A stretch of 24,327 nucleotides of DNA from an uncultured Bacilli bacterium. GTDB taxonomy: Bacteria > Bacillota_I > Bacilli_A > RF39 > UBA660. Below the pieces are notes generated by a model. That model was not told the origin of the DNA. It did not search any database and saw only the letters and a list, made by a program, of their open reading frames with translations. A program made the translations under genes and the position numbers. The stretch is from contig CANRAX010000004.1 of NCBI GenBank assembly GCA_947628635.1, forward strand, positions 1 through 24,327, read 5' to 3'. Of the stretch, positions 7,075-15,351 are shown piece after piece (the stretch's first letter is position 1; each line of letters begins with the position of its first letter).

Positions 7075-9312
7075 TTATTTTGAAGTTGAAACATACATAT
7101 TTTTTAATTCTTCATCAACAATTTTTTCAACTTTTCGGGCTCCATATTCTTTATAATCACACCTATTTATTATTTTATTAACAATATCTGTGGATAAAAC
7201 TTTGTTTAAATTTTTTCTTTCCACAATATCTGTTAATTTATTAACAATTATTTTACGAATATCTTCTTCATTTAAACTACTAAATTGTACCACTTCACTT
7301 ATTCTATTAAAAAGTTCTATCCCTAAAAAAGATTTTATTCTATCAAAAACCAGATTTTCATTTTCATTAAAGCCTATACTTTTAGTATCCATTCCTAAAT
7401 TTGAAGTCATAAAAATAATTACATGAGAAAAATCAATTTTCTCACCAGTTGTACTAGTCATAAAACCTTCATCAAATACTTGCAAAAATAATTTCAAAAC
7501 ATTACTACTAGCTTTCTCTATTTCATCTAATAGCATAATAGCATATGGTCTTCTCTTAATTGTATCAAGAACAGTTTCTTTACTATCAAAACCAATATAT
7601 CCAGGAGGAGAACCAATAATTTTACTTATACTATGTCCTTCTTTATACTCGCTCATATCTAGTCTAACAAAAGCTTCATCATTATAAAGAACTTTGGACA
7701 TCTCTTTTACCAAAAATGTTTTTCCTAAACCACTTTTACCAACCAATAATATTGACAAAGGCTTTTTTTTAGGAAACAATGATTGATTTTCCATAACCAT
7801 AACTATTTTTTCAATAGCCAAATTCTGGCCTATCACCTTTTTTTCTAGAGTTTGCGACAACTTTTTATAATTCAAATTATCTAACATCTTAACTGGTATA
7901 TTTGTTTTTTCAAACAACACATCATATAAAACATTCATTGAAACTTTCTTCTTTTTATTTTTATTATCATTATATATTAGTTCAGTAAATTCATTTTCTA
8001 ACTCTTTTTCTTCATCTTTCAACTTTATTGCTAATTTATAATCATGATTTATAATAGCCGTATTCTTTAATCCCTTAACTTTATTTAAATTTATATTAGT
8101 ATCTTTTATTTTTTTATCCAATTTTGTATCTTTTAAAGCTGTTTTAGAGCACACCTCATCTAAAACATCAATTGCTTTATCTGGTTGTCTGCCAAAACCT
8201 ACATATAAATTTGTATATTCAATAATTTTATCAATTAACATATCACTTATTAAAACATTATGAAACTTTTCATAAATTGGTTTTAAATGTAATAAAATAT
8301 TTTTTGTTTCTTCTAAATTAGGTTCCTTAATATAAATTTTTTGAAATCTTCTATCAAGAGCTTTATCGTTTTCTATATTTTGCTTATATTCTTTTTCTGT
8401 TGTTGCTCCAATTATTTTTAATTTTCCTCTAGCTAAATATGGTTTAATTAAATTAGACGCATCAATTGCCCCTTCAGCACCGCCCGCACCAACTAAAGTA
8501 TGAACTTCATCTATAAATAAAATAACATCTTCTTTTTCCTCTATTTCGGCAATAATTTTATTAATTCTTTCTTCAAATTCACCCCGATACTTTGTACCAG
8601 CAATTAAAGACGCCATAGAAACACTATAAATTCTTTTTCCTAATAATTTATTTGGTACACACCCAAGAGCAATCTTTCTTGCCAACTCTTCTACTAAAGC
8701 AGTTTTTCCTACACCTGCTTCACCTATTAATAAAGGATTATTTTTATTCTTTCGAAGTAAAATTTCAATTATTCGATTTATTTCTTTATCTCTGCCTATT
8801 ACACTTTCATCATTTTTTAAACATACTTTATTTAAATTAATTGCAAACTCATCTAAAAATAAATGTTCTATTCTATCACTTGCTTTATACTTAAAATCCT
8901 TAGAAAATTTTTCATATAAGTAATCAATATCTATGTTCATTCCCATAAGAATTCTATTCGCCACACCCTCGCCTTCTTCTAACAAAGAAATAAATAAATT
9001 ATAGGTGCTTATACTTGTATCTTCACTTTTATTATAAATAGTAGCATTGGCGATAACCCTTTTTAACAAAGGTGTAAATAAAAACCAATCATTGCTCGTT
9101 TTACCTATACCTACTACTTTAATAAGTTCATTTCTAAAAGAGTTATAATCTATTTTATATTCATTAAGAATTTTAGTAATTTCTAGTTTCTCATTTTTTA
9201 ATATTGCTAATAATAAATGTTCTGTTCCTACATAAGGATGTTTTAATTCTTGCATTTCTTTTTTAGCCATAATTAAAACTTTTTGAGCATCTGCATCAAA
9301 TTTATAAAACAT
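7075..9312 (-). CDS. clpC: ATP-dependent Clp protease ATP-binding subunit ClpC
   Basis: This AAA+ unfoldase feeds substrates to ClpP. The 745-aa protein has the double Clp N domain (about residues 5-140) and the first AAA+ module with Walker A GEAGVGKT (197-204), Walker B ILFIDEVH (264-271) and arginine finger in DRRF (320-323). Next come a ClpC-type middle domain (about 390-445), the second module with GKSGLGKT (525-532) and MLLDEIE (593-599), the ClpP-docking IGF loop (646-648), and sensor-2 GAR (724-726). It is about 65 aa shorter than B. subtilis ClpC, mostly in linkers. ctsR, mcsA and mcsB, which normally precede clpC, are absent, and no CtsR heptad repeat is seen upstream. A weak promoter (TTGCTT, TAAAAT, 18 bp) may lie at about 9330-9360. 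The SD is AGGAGATGG. Confidence 0.93.
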   Translation of the reverse strand: MFYKFDADAQKVLIMAKKEMQELKHPYVGTEHLLLAILKNEKLEITKILNEYKIDYNSFRNELIKVVGIGKTSNDWFLFTPLLKRVIANATIYNKSEDTSISTYNLFISLLEEGEGVANRILMGMNIDIDYLYEKFSKDFKYKASDRIEHLFLDEFAINLNKVCLKNDESVIGRDKEINRIIEILLRKNKNNPLLIGEAGVGKTALVEELARKIALGCVPNKLLGKRIYSVSMASLIAGTKYRGEFEERINKIIAEIEEKEDVILFIDEVHTLVGAGGAEGAIDASNLIKPYLARGKLKIIGATTEKEYKQNIENDKALDRRFQKIYIKEPNLEETKNILLHLKPIYEKFHNVLISDMLIDKIIEYTNLYVGFGRQPDKAIDVLDEVCSKTALKDTKLDKKIKDTNINLNKVKGLKNTAIINHDYKLAIKLKDEEKELENEFTELIYNDNKNKKKKVSMNVLYDVLFEKTNIPVKMLDNLNYKKLSQTLEKKVIGQNLAIEKIVMVMENQSLFPKKKPLSILLVGKSGLGKTFLVKEMSKVLYNDEAFVRLDMSEYKEGHSISKIIGSPPGYIGFDSKETVLDTIKRRPYAIMLLDEIEKASSNVLKLFLQVFDEGFMTSTTGEKIDFSHVIIFMTSNLGMDTKSIGFNENENLVFDRIKSFLGIELFNRISEVVQFSSLNEEDIRKIIVNKLTDIVERKNLNKVLSTDIVNKIINRCDYKEYGARKVEKIVDEELKNMYVSTSK

Positions 9313-9416
9313 AATCTTACCATCTCCTACTTATAATTTTAAAACTTAAAATATTTACTAAGCAAGAAAAGTCATACCCAAAAAAAAGACAAAATAATTC
9401 TAAAAATTAAGGCACA

Positions 9417-9443
9417 CAAAAAGAAACCTTTAAAAGGCTTCTT
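9417..9443 (-). terminator. Terminator after the permease gene
   Basis: On the transcript AAGAA-G-CCTTTTAAAGG-T-TTCTT forms a nearly perfect hairpin, followed by UUUUUGUG. It separates the permease from clpC. Confidence 0.75.
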
Positions 9444-9455
9444 GAAATTATTTTA

Positions 9456-11066
9456 TTATATTAATGCTAAAATTATGAATAGAATTAACAATACAGCTAA
9501 AAATTCTAACAAGAATTTCCAAGCATTCTTTAACCATTCTTTATAGCTAACTTTTAAGTATGAAAGAACAGTCATAAGAACTACACTTGTAGGTGCAATT
9601 AACATAGTAAATCCATATAATGATTGGAACATAACACCAACAATTGTATAATTATCAGAATTAGTTACCACACTCATATAATATGGTAAAACACTTGAAA
9701 AAGCATATGAAGAATCAGCATTAAATAAGCTACTTAGCATTGCAACTAATGAAGTAGTGGCAATATTAAATCCTTTTGAAAAACCTAATATAGTTTTATA
9801 AATAACCAATTGGAATGGATGATATGTTACAGTAACTAGTATTGTATAAATTAATAACACTACGAAAGCAGGACCTATTGCTTTTTTAGCACCATTAGCA
9901 AATCCATCAAAAATATCATTAATCTTAACTTTATAAATTAAAGCAAATATCAATACCAAAATTCCTAAAGGCAAAATCATGTCTGTAATTGACCATTCAC
10001 CAAAAGCATTTACTGTTCCTAATAATTTAGCAAATATAGGGAACCCAAATAATTCAAATTTTTGAGCATTATCTGTTAATTCTGTAAAGAATTTAACCCC
10101 AAAGCCATATTCTCCCCAAGGGATAAAGGCAAGAACTAGTAAAATGAATAGTAATAAAAATCCTACTACAAATGGCCATACTTTATGCTTTTTATTTACT
10201 ACCGTAGGTACATAGCCTTCTGTCTCATCTAAAGACACACTCTCTTTAACAACAATAATGTCATCATCTTTTAAAGCTGCTTTATTATTATTTTTAGAAG
10301 TTTTACCCTTCTTTGTAGAGCTCTTTGTCTTTGAAGTTTTAGCTGCTTTAGAAGTTTCTACTTTCTTTCCATTACCTTTTTTTGAAACTTCAATTACTTC
10401 TTCTTCTACTTCTACTTTTTTAATAGATTTCTTTTCCAACTTACCACCTTTTTTAGTTTTATCTTTCTTAATATACATAAATACATTAAACATTAAAAGA
10501 ATTAAACCTAAAACTAAAATAACAAATCTTATTCCTATTTCAAAATCTAAATCTAATGATAAAGATGATAATATTAAAGAAATATTATTATAAGCGTATG
10601 TTGTACCAGCAAGACCAACACAAATTGAACCAACTGTTGTTAGTGCTGCCACTACTTTATCATAACCCATTAACAAGATTAGTGAAACAACAAATGGTAC
10701 AAAAACAGCTAAACCAATTTGTAAACCACAAATTGAAGTTAATACAGCAAATAAAATCATAATTACTGCAAGAACAACTTTTTCTTTACCAGAAACTTTT
10801 TTTACTAACCTATCTAAAAAGCTACGATAAGCTGGAATTTTATATAAAATTCCATAAAAACCACCAACTAGAACTAAGAATAATCCAATATATCCAAAAT
10901 ATGAAAGTGAAGCTAATGGATAACTGAATAAATCAAATAGTCCCATTTGAACGCGTCCTTGTTCTGCATACTCACCTGAAAATACAGCAGCTGGAAAAAT
11001 CCAAGTAAGTAACATAAATAACAATAAAGTTATAAGAACGACTTTAATTACACTATGTTTCTTCAT
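9456..11066 (-). CDS. DcuC/YfcC-like membrane transporter with a charged central loop
   Basis: This 536-aa integral membrane protein has about ten hydrophobic helices in two halves. The N-terminal pattern (K-H-S-V-I-K-V..., L-T-W-I-F-P-A near residues 20-26, FGYIGLFLVLVGGFYGIL at 57-74) fits the C4-dicarboxylate carrier / YfcC / ArcD-like superfamily; the substrate cannot be read from sequence. The halves are joined by a hydrophilic segment (about 200-296) that is rich in Lys, Ser and Thr, with a Glu/Val patch (218-227) and repeated K-T-S / K-T-K units (239-258). Such an insert is unusual for this superfamily. The gene has its own promoter (11085-11113), a GGGAGG SD and its own terminator, so it is an independent unit placed between lysS and clpC. 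Confidence 0.8.
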   Translation of the reverse strand: MKKHSVIKVVLITLLLFMLLTWIFPAAVFSGEYAEQGRVQMGLFDLFSYPLASLSYFGYIGLFLVLVGGFYGILYKIPAYRSFLDRLVKKVSGKEKVVLAVIMILFAVLTSICGLQIGLAVFVPFVVSLILLMGYDKVVAALTTVGSICVGLAGTTYAYNNISLILSSLSLDLDFEIGIRFVILVLGLILLMFNVFMYIKKDKTKKGGKLEKKSIKKVEVEEEVIEVSKKGNGKKVETSKAAKTSKTKSSTKKGKTSKNNNKAALKDDDIIVVKESVSLDETEGYVPTVVNKKHKVWPFVVGFLLLFILLVLAFIPWGEYGFGVKFFTELTDNAQKFELFGFPIFAKLLGTVNAFGEWSITDMILPLGILVLIFALIYKVKINDIFDGFANGAKKAIGPAFVVLLIYTILVTVTYHPFQLVIYKTILGFSKGFNIATTSLVAMLSSLFNADSSYAFSSVLPYYMSVVTNSDNYTIVGVMFQSLYGFTMLIAPTSVVLMTVLSYLKVSYKEWLKNAWKFLLEFLAVLLILFIILALI

Positions 11067-11084
11067 AATTAACCTCCCACTATA

Positions 11085-11113
11085 ATTATATCTTTTTCAA
11101 AATTAATTGACAA
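11085..11113 (-). promoter_or_regulatory. SigA promoter of the permease gene
   Basis: TTGTCA (11113-11108) and a perfect TATAAT (11090-11085) are 17 bp apart, just upstream of the GGGAGG ribosome binding site. The leader would be short, under 20 nt. Confidence 0.7.
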
Positions 11114-11150
11114 GTATTTACCAATTTTTTTTGTGAAATTTTTGTGTTAC

Positions 11151-11178
11151 AAAAAAAGCACTTATTATAAGCACTTTT
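11151..11178 (-). terminator. Terminator after lysS
   Basis: On the transcript AAAAGTGCTTAT pairs with ATAAGTGCTTTT (12 bp with two G-U pairs), overlapping the lysS stop codon and followed by a run of U residues. It ends the mscL/dusB-to-lysS transcription unit. Confidence 0.75.
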
Positions 11179-12640
11179 ATTTATCATTTGGTTTCATCAA
11201 TGGGAATAAAACAACATCTTTTATATTTTGTGAATTTGTAAGTAATTGAATTATTCTATCAATTCCCATACCCCAACCACTTATTGGTGGCATCCCACAT
11301 TCCATAGCCATAATGTAATCATTATCCATAGGCATAGCTTCTTCATCACCATTTGCCTTTAAATTAGCTTGTTCTTCCAAACGACGCATTTGTTCTTGAG
11401 GATCAACCAATTCTGAATAAGCATTTATAATTTCTGCACCATTAATAATTAATTGGAAACGATCTGTTATTTCTTTATTTTCATCGTTAGCTCTAGCTAG
11501 CGGACTCAAACTAATAGGATGTTCTGTTAAAAAAGTTGGTTTTACCAAATTACTTCTTGCTACTTTTTTATACAACTGATCTACTAAATTACCATAGCCA
11601 AGACTTTCAAGTGGAACTTCACTATCAATTTCAATTTTTTCTTCTAATATTTTAGCAAGTAAATTTTCTTTAGTATTATATTCATTAATATCTATGTTAC
11701 TATATTTTAAAATTAAATCTCTAAAACTAATTACTTCCCATTCTCCACCTAAATCTATTTCTTTATCCATTATATTAATAACCAAAGTACCAAAAAGTTT
11801 TTGAATAATACTTTGTAGCATTTCACGTAAAAATTTCATGTTATCTTTATAATTATAGTAAGCACAATAACCTTCAATCATAGTAAAATCCTGAAGATGT
11901 TGTTGATCTATTCCTTCATTTCTAAAACATCTAGCTATTTCAAAAACTTTAACAAAACCACCAACAATTGCCCTTTTCAAATAAGTTTCTGGAGCTATTC
12001 TTAAATACAAATCTATATCAAGAGCATTATGATGTGTTATAAATGGCTTCGCCGTAGCGCCACTTGCTTTATTATTTAAAATAGGCGTCTCAATCTCAAT
12101 ATAACCAGCTTCATCCAAATAATTTCTAAGTTCTTTTATAAATTTGCTTCTTAATAAAAATTTTTTCTTTGACTCATCACTAGTTATTAAATCTAAATAT
12201 CTTTCACGATAAATGGCTTCAACATCTAAAACACCATGAAATTTTTCTGGTAAAGGTCTCAAAGCTTTACCCAAAAACTTTATTGCTGAAGCCCTAATTG
12301 TCTTTTCTCCAGTATGAGTTGTGAATACTTCTCCTTCAACACCAATAAAATCGCCCAAATCATAGTTAGCTTTAAATTCATTATAAGCTTCTTCACCAAT
12401 CATATCTAATTTTACTGAAATTTGAATTTTACCAGTAATATCCCCAATAGTTAAAAAACTCATCTTACCCATTTTACGCATTAAAATAATTCTTCCTGCA
12501 ACTTTGACACCACTTATTCCATCTTCCAAATTACAAGCATCTTTTAATTCATAATTAACTTCATATCTATCAGGATAACATTCTTTTATATTTTTTAACT
12601 TTTCTCTTCTTACTATCTCTTGCTCGCTAAGTTCTCTCAT
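11177..12640 (-). CDS. lysS: Lysyl-tRNA synthetase, class II
   Basis: This class II synthetase charges tRNA-Lys. The 487-aa protein has an N-terminal OB-fold anticodon-binding domain (about residues 45-125) and a catalytic core with motif 1 around YIEIETPIL (180-188). Motif 2 is FRNEGIDQQHLQDFTMIEGY (239-258) and motif 3 is GWGMGIDRIIQLL (about 457-469). In motif 2 it has HLQDFTMIEGY where B. subtilis-type enzymes have H-N-P-E-F-T, so it may belong to a different LysRS branch. The gene sits 17 bp after the RDD gene and two genes after dusB, close to the dusB-lysS adjacency of B. subtilis. Confidence 0.94.
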   Translation of the reverse strand: MRELSEQEIVRREKLKNIKECYPDRYEVNYELKDACNLEDGISGVKVAGRIILMRKMGKMSFLTIGDITGKIQISVKLDMIGEEAYNEFKANYDLGDFIGVEGEVFTTHTGEKTIRASAIKFLGKALRPLPEKFHGVLDVEAIYRERYLDLITSDESKKKFLLRSKFIKELRNYLDEAGYIEIETPILNNKASGATAKPFITHHNALDIDLYLRIAPETYLKRAIVGGFVKVFEIARCFRNEGIDQQHLQDFTMIEGYCAYYNYKDNMKFLREMLQSIIQKLFGTLVINIMDKEIDLGGEWEVISFRDLILKYSNIDINEYNTKENLLAKILEEKIEIDSEVPLESLGYGNLVDQLYKKVARSNLVKPTFLTEHPISLSPLARANDENKEITDRFQLIINGAEIINAYSELVDPQEQMRRLEEQANLKANGDEEAMPMDNDYIMAMECGMPPISGWGMGIDRIIQLLTNSQNIKDVVLFPLMKPNDK

Positions 12641-12657
12641 ATGTACTCCTCTTCTTT

Positions 12658-13494
12658 TTATAATTTAATAACACTTGTATGGGCAACAACATCATGAATA
12701 CCTTTTCCTTTTTTACCCCACATAATCATAAATGCTGAAATTAAAAGTATAGCATATTGGAGCATTTCAAATGTTGCTACTCCATAGAAATAAACTGTTT
12801 TACTAGCAAATAACATAAAACAGAATGATATTATTTCTAATAAAATTGAATTTACAATTAATGATCTAAATATCATTTGATTCATAGTCAAACTTTCTTT
12901 ATCAGATACAATTTTTATCTTTAATAATTTTTTGCCAAGTGTCTGACCATTATTATATAATTGAAAAACGACAAAATATAAAATTTCACACACCAAAGTA
13001 ACTAGTGTAACTACCCCATTACTTTTAGCTGACTGATAAGTTAACGAAGCCATTTCTGTTGCATAAGTTTCTATACTAATTTCAGCTTTAGAATACTTTT
13101 CAATTACTTCTAATGATTCATCACTTAATTTTTCAGCTTTGTCATTATCTAAAAATGGAAATACTAGCACTGATGAAATAATTGAAACTAAAAAAACATC
13201 TACTATAAAAGCCACAAAACGCTGTAAAAATGTTGCACTGCCATTAATAGCTATTTCTTTTTTCTCGTCATTTTTTTCTAATTCTTCCTTTGCTTCTGTT
13301 TGAATGATTTCTTCTTGATTTTCCTCTTTTAATAACTCTTCCTTAATAACTGATTTTTCTTCTTTTTTTGTTTCTTTTTTTACACTATTTCTTGCACTAC
13401 TTGCTTTCTTCTTAGCAACAGCTACTTTACTACTTGTTTTAGTTGTAGTACTTTTTGTTTTTCTAGGTTTTTTTTGTTCTTCTTCGCTATTCAT
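12658..13494 (-). CDS. RDD family membrane protein with a Lys-rich N-terminal tail
   Basis: The 278-aa protein has an RDD domain (about residues 86-278) with several membrane helices. Its key residues are seen in QRFVAFIVD (91-99), NNGQTLGKKLLKIKIV and GIHDVVAHTSVI near the C terminus. RDD proteins are small membrane proteins of mostly unknown role; some have been linked to ion transport. The first 85 residues are hydrophilic: 8-47 is rich in Lys, Ser, Thr and Ala like histone H1 tails, and 48-80 is rich in Glu and Lys. I chose the ATG at 13494 because GAGGAGGAG precedes it; an in-frame ATG at 13515 lies before that SD. The start overlaps the dusB stop by 8 bp, implying translational coupling. 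Confidence 0.85.
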   Translation of the reverse strand: MNSEEEQKKPRKTKSTTTKTSSKVAVAKKKASSARNSVKKETKKEEKSVIKEELLKEENQEEIIQTEAKEELEKNDEKKEIAINGSATFLQRFVAFIVDVFLVSIISSVLVFPFLDNDKAEKLSDESLEVIEKYSKAEISIETYATEMASLTYQSAKSNGVVTLVTLVCEILYFVVFQLYNNGQTLGKKLLKIKIVSDKESLTMNQMIFRSLIVNSILLEIISFCFMLFASKTVYFYGVATFEMLQYAILLISAFMIMWGKKGKGIHDVVAHTSVIKL

Positions 13495-14467
13495 AATTCT
13501 CCTCCTCAAATTCATTTAATATTTTGATTATATCACGAATATTAGAAGTTTGATAGACTCTATTTTTAATTATTTTGGCAAAATTCATTCCTTTAAAATA
13601 CCAAGCTATATGATTTCTTATTTCTAACATAGCTAATCTTTCTCCTTTAAACTTAACTAAATATTCTAAATGTCTTTTTAAAGTTTCTATTCTTTCTTTA
13701 AGAGTTACATCAACCAAAGGCTTTCCTTTTAGATAATTCAAACTATTTTTAATAAGCCAAGGATTACCTAAAAGGCCTCTACCTATCATAACTGCATCAC
13801 AACCTGTTTCGGTAAGCATTCTTTTTACATCTTCGCAAGTTTTTACATCACCATTACCAATAACAGGAATTTTTACATTTTCTTTAACTTGTTTAATTAT
13901 ATTCCAATCAGCTTTTCCACTATAACCCTGAGTCCTAGTTCTAGGATGAACACTTATAGCTTTAGCTCCAGCTTTTTCTATCGTCTTAGCAACTTCCACA
14001 GCATTAATATTATCAAAATCCCAACCACTTCTTATTTTCACAGTTACTGCAACATCAACACTATCAACAACACTTTTAACAATTGAAAAAACTTTATTGA
14101 TATCTTTTAATAAACTTGAACCAGCTTGTGATTTTATCGCAACTTTTGGCACAGGACATCCCATATTAATATCAATTATTTTTATGTCAAATTTATCGAC
14201 CAATATTTTAGCTGCCCGACCCATTACTTCTGGATTACCTCCAAATATTTGAACAGCTACTGGTATTCTTAAAGTATCAATTCCCTCTAACATATCAAAT
14301 GTCTTTTTATTATTCCTAATAATAGCTTCACTACTTATTAACTCTGTAATAGCAAAACCAACACCCATTTCCTCACATATTTTCATATAAGCTGGATTTG
14401 AAATACCTGCCATAGGGGCCATTACAATATTATTCTTAATTTCAATATTTCCTATTTTAAACGCCAT
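13487..14467 (-). CDS. dusB: tRNA-dihydrouridine synthase, DusB type
   Basis: This FMN-dependent enzyme reduces uridine to dihydrouridine in the D loop of tRNA. The 326-aa protein starts with the flavin-binding barrel motif NNIVMAPMAGISNPAY (residues 12-27). It has the catalytic cysteine C104 in DINMGCPVPK (99-108), VKIRSGWD, HPRTRTQGYSGKADW and the phosphate-binding IGNGDV and VMIGRGLLGNPW. The DusB assignment rests on length and on its neighbour lysS, as in B. subtilis. A GTG lies upstream at 14476, but AGGTGAT overlaps it and sits before the ATG at 14467, so I chose the ATG. Confidence 0.92.
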   Translation of the reverse strand: MAFKIGNIEIKNNIVMAPMAGISNPAYMKICEEMGVGFAITELISSEAIIRNNKKTFDMLEGIDTLRIPVAVQIFGGNPEVMGRAAKILVDKFDIKIIDINMGCPVPKVAIKSQAGSSLLKDINKVFSIVKSVVDSVDVAVTVKIRSGWDFDNINAVEVAKTIEKAGAKAISVHPRTRTQGYSGKADWNIIKQVKENVKIPVIGNGDVKTCEDVKRMLTETGCDAVMIGRGLLGNPWLIKNSLNYLKGKPLVDVTLKERIETLKRHLEYLVKFKGERLAMLEIRNHIAWYFKGMNFAKIIKNRVYQTSNIRDIIKILNEFEEENYE

Positions 14468-14490
14468 ACGTATCACCTAAAAAAAAAGAT

Positions 14491-14919
14491 TTATTTTTTC
14501 TTTTTTAACAAATCTCTTATTTCTTCTAATAAAACAACTTCTTCACTCTTTTTAGCTTCTTCTACTACTTCTTCATGTTTCTTTAATTTATCAAATAGCC
14601 TAACCATAACAAATATACATAAAGATATAATCAAGAAATCAATAATAGACTGAATAAATTTGCCATAAGCAATAGTTGCATTAGATATTTTGAAACTTAA
14701 ATCAGAAAAATTAAGACCACCTAGTAAAACTCCAATAGCTGGTGTAAGCATATCATTAACTAAGCTAGTAACTATTTTACCAAAAGCACCACCAGCAATA
14801 ACACCGACAGCCATATCTACTACGTTACCACGTGAAATAAATTCTTTAAATGCATTAGCTTCATTTTTTAACTTTCCCAATTCTTTTTTACCTAATTCTT
14901 TATCAATTTTTTTAGCCAT
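14491..14919 (-). CDS. mscL: Large-conductance mechanosensitive channel MscL
   Basis: MscL opens under membrane tension to release solutes during hypo-osmotic shock. The 142-aa protein has the N-terminal amphipathic helix and the first helix EFISRGNVVDMAVGVIAGGA FGKIV (R-G-N-V-V-D-M-A-V-G-V signature near residues 30-40). A short periplasmic loop, a second membrane helix (SIIDFLIISLCIFVMVRLF) and the usual cytoplasmic Glu/Lys-rich helix with LLEEIRDLLKKK follow. The frame is open up to 14970, but AAGGAGGG lies just before the ATG at 14919, and homologues begin there. It sits between the 72-aa gene and dusB with a candidate promoter of its own. Confidence 0.95.
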   Translation of the reverse strand: MAKKIDKELGKKELGKLKNEANAFKEFISRGNVVDMAVGVIAGGAFGKIVTSLVNDMLTPAIGVLLGGLNFSDLSFKISNATIAYGKFIQSIIDFLIISLCIFVMVRLFDKLKKHEEVVEEAKKSEEVVLLEEIRDLLKKKK

Positions 14920-14938
14920 ACTTCCCTCCTTGGCATAT

Positions 14939-14966
14939 ATTATAAGTTTTTTCTTTAAAAAAGCAA
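14939..14966 (-). promoter_or_regulatory. Candidate SigA promoter of mscL
   Basis: TTGCTT (14966-14961) and a perfect TATAAT (14944-14939) are 16 bp apart, just upstream of the mscL SD. A second overlapping TTGCTT would give a 20-bp spacer and is less likely. Confidence 0.55.
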
Positions 14967-15021
14967 GCAAAATTATTTAAGTTTATATAATTTCATAATA
15001 CTTAAAAAACAATTCACTTTC

Positions 15022-15240
15022 CTACTTTTTTCTATTTTCACTTTTTAATTCTACTTTGACATTATCTTCTCTTAACATTTCAGCAGCCATTATTCTTTGC
15101 ATATTCTCCTCATAAGATGTTACTTGTGATAAATAGGCTTCTAATAAATCTGGATTAGCTAATTGTCTAGTAATTTCTTCTTCACTTAGACCAACTTCCT
15201 TTAAATACATTTTTACTTTTGTTATTTGATTATCTCTCAT
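15022..15240 (-). CDS. Small protein of unknown function (72 aa)
   Basis: I do not recognise this protein. It is hydrophilic and mostly predicted helical by eye, with no membrane segment and no cysteine. Segments such as VGLSEEEITRQLANPDLLEAYL (about residues 16-37) suggest a small helical fold. The ATG follows a very good SD (AGGAGGAT), and a strong promoter lies 28 bp further up, so the gene is likely real and well expressed. It stands alone between ftsH and mscL, where B. subtilis has coaX, hslO and the folate genes. Confidence 0.7.
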   Translation of the reverse strand: MRDNQITKVKMYLKEVGLSEEEITRQLANPDLLEAYLSQVTSYEENMQRIMAAEMLREDNVKVELKSENRKK

Positions 15241-15267
15241 ATCAATTATCCTCCTATTTCACTACTA

Positions 15268-15296
15268 AGTATAAGCTAAATAAAATATTCGTGCAA
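15268..15296 (-). promoter_or_regulatory. SigA promoter of the 72-aa gene
   Basis: TTGCAC (15296-15291) and TATACT (15273-15268) are 17 bp apart. The promoter lies between the ftsH terminator and the SD of the small gene. Confidence 0.7.
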
Positions 15297-15318
15297 GAAA
15301 AAATCACTTAAAAGCATT

Positions 15319-15351
15319 AAAAAAGAATTAAATTTAAACATCTAATTCTTT
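15319..15351 (-). terminator. Terminator after ftsH
   Basis: On the transcript AAAGAATTA (15351-15343) pairs with TAATTCTTT (15330-15322) and is followed by U residues. The 5' arm lies inside the last ftsH codons. Confidence 0.65.

Noticed and set aside
9340..9410. CtsR operator upstream of clpC
   Set aside because: GTC and GAC triplets occur, but no tandem GGTCAAA-type heptads are present.
10258..10762. Open frames on the plus strand opposite the permease gene
   Set aside because: They mirror the Lys-rich loop and membrane helices of the real gene, have no SD and give low-complexity proteins.
14470..14510. Terminator between mscL and dusB
   Set aside because: The pairing is A-run against T-run only and partly comes from the Lys codons at the end of mscL.
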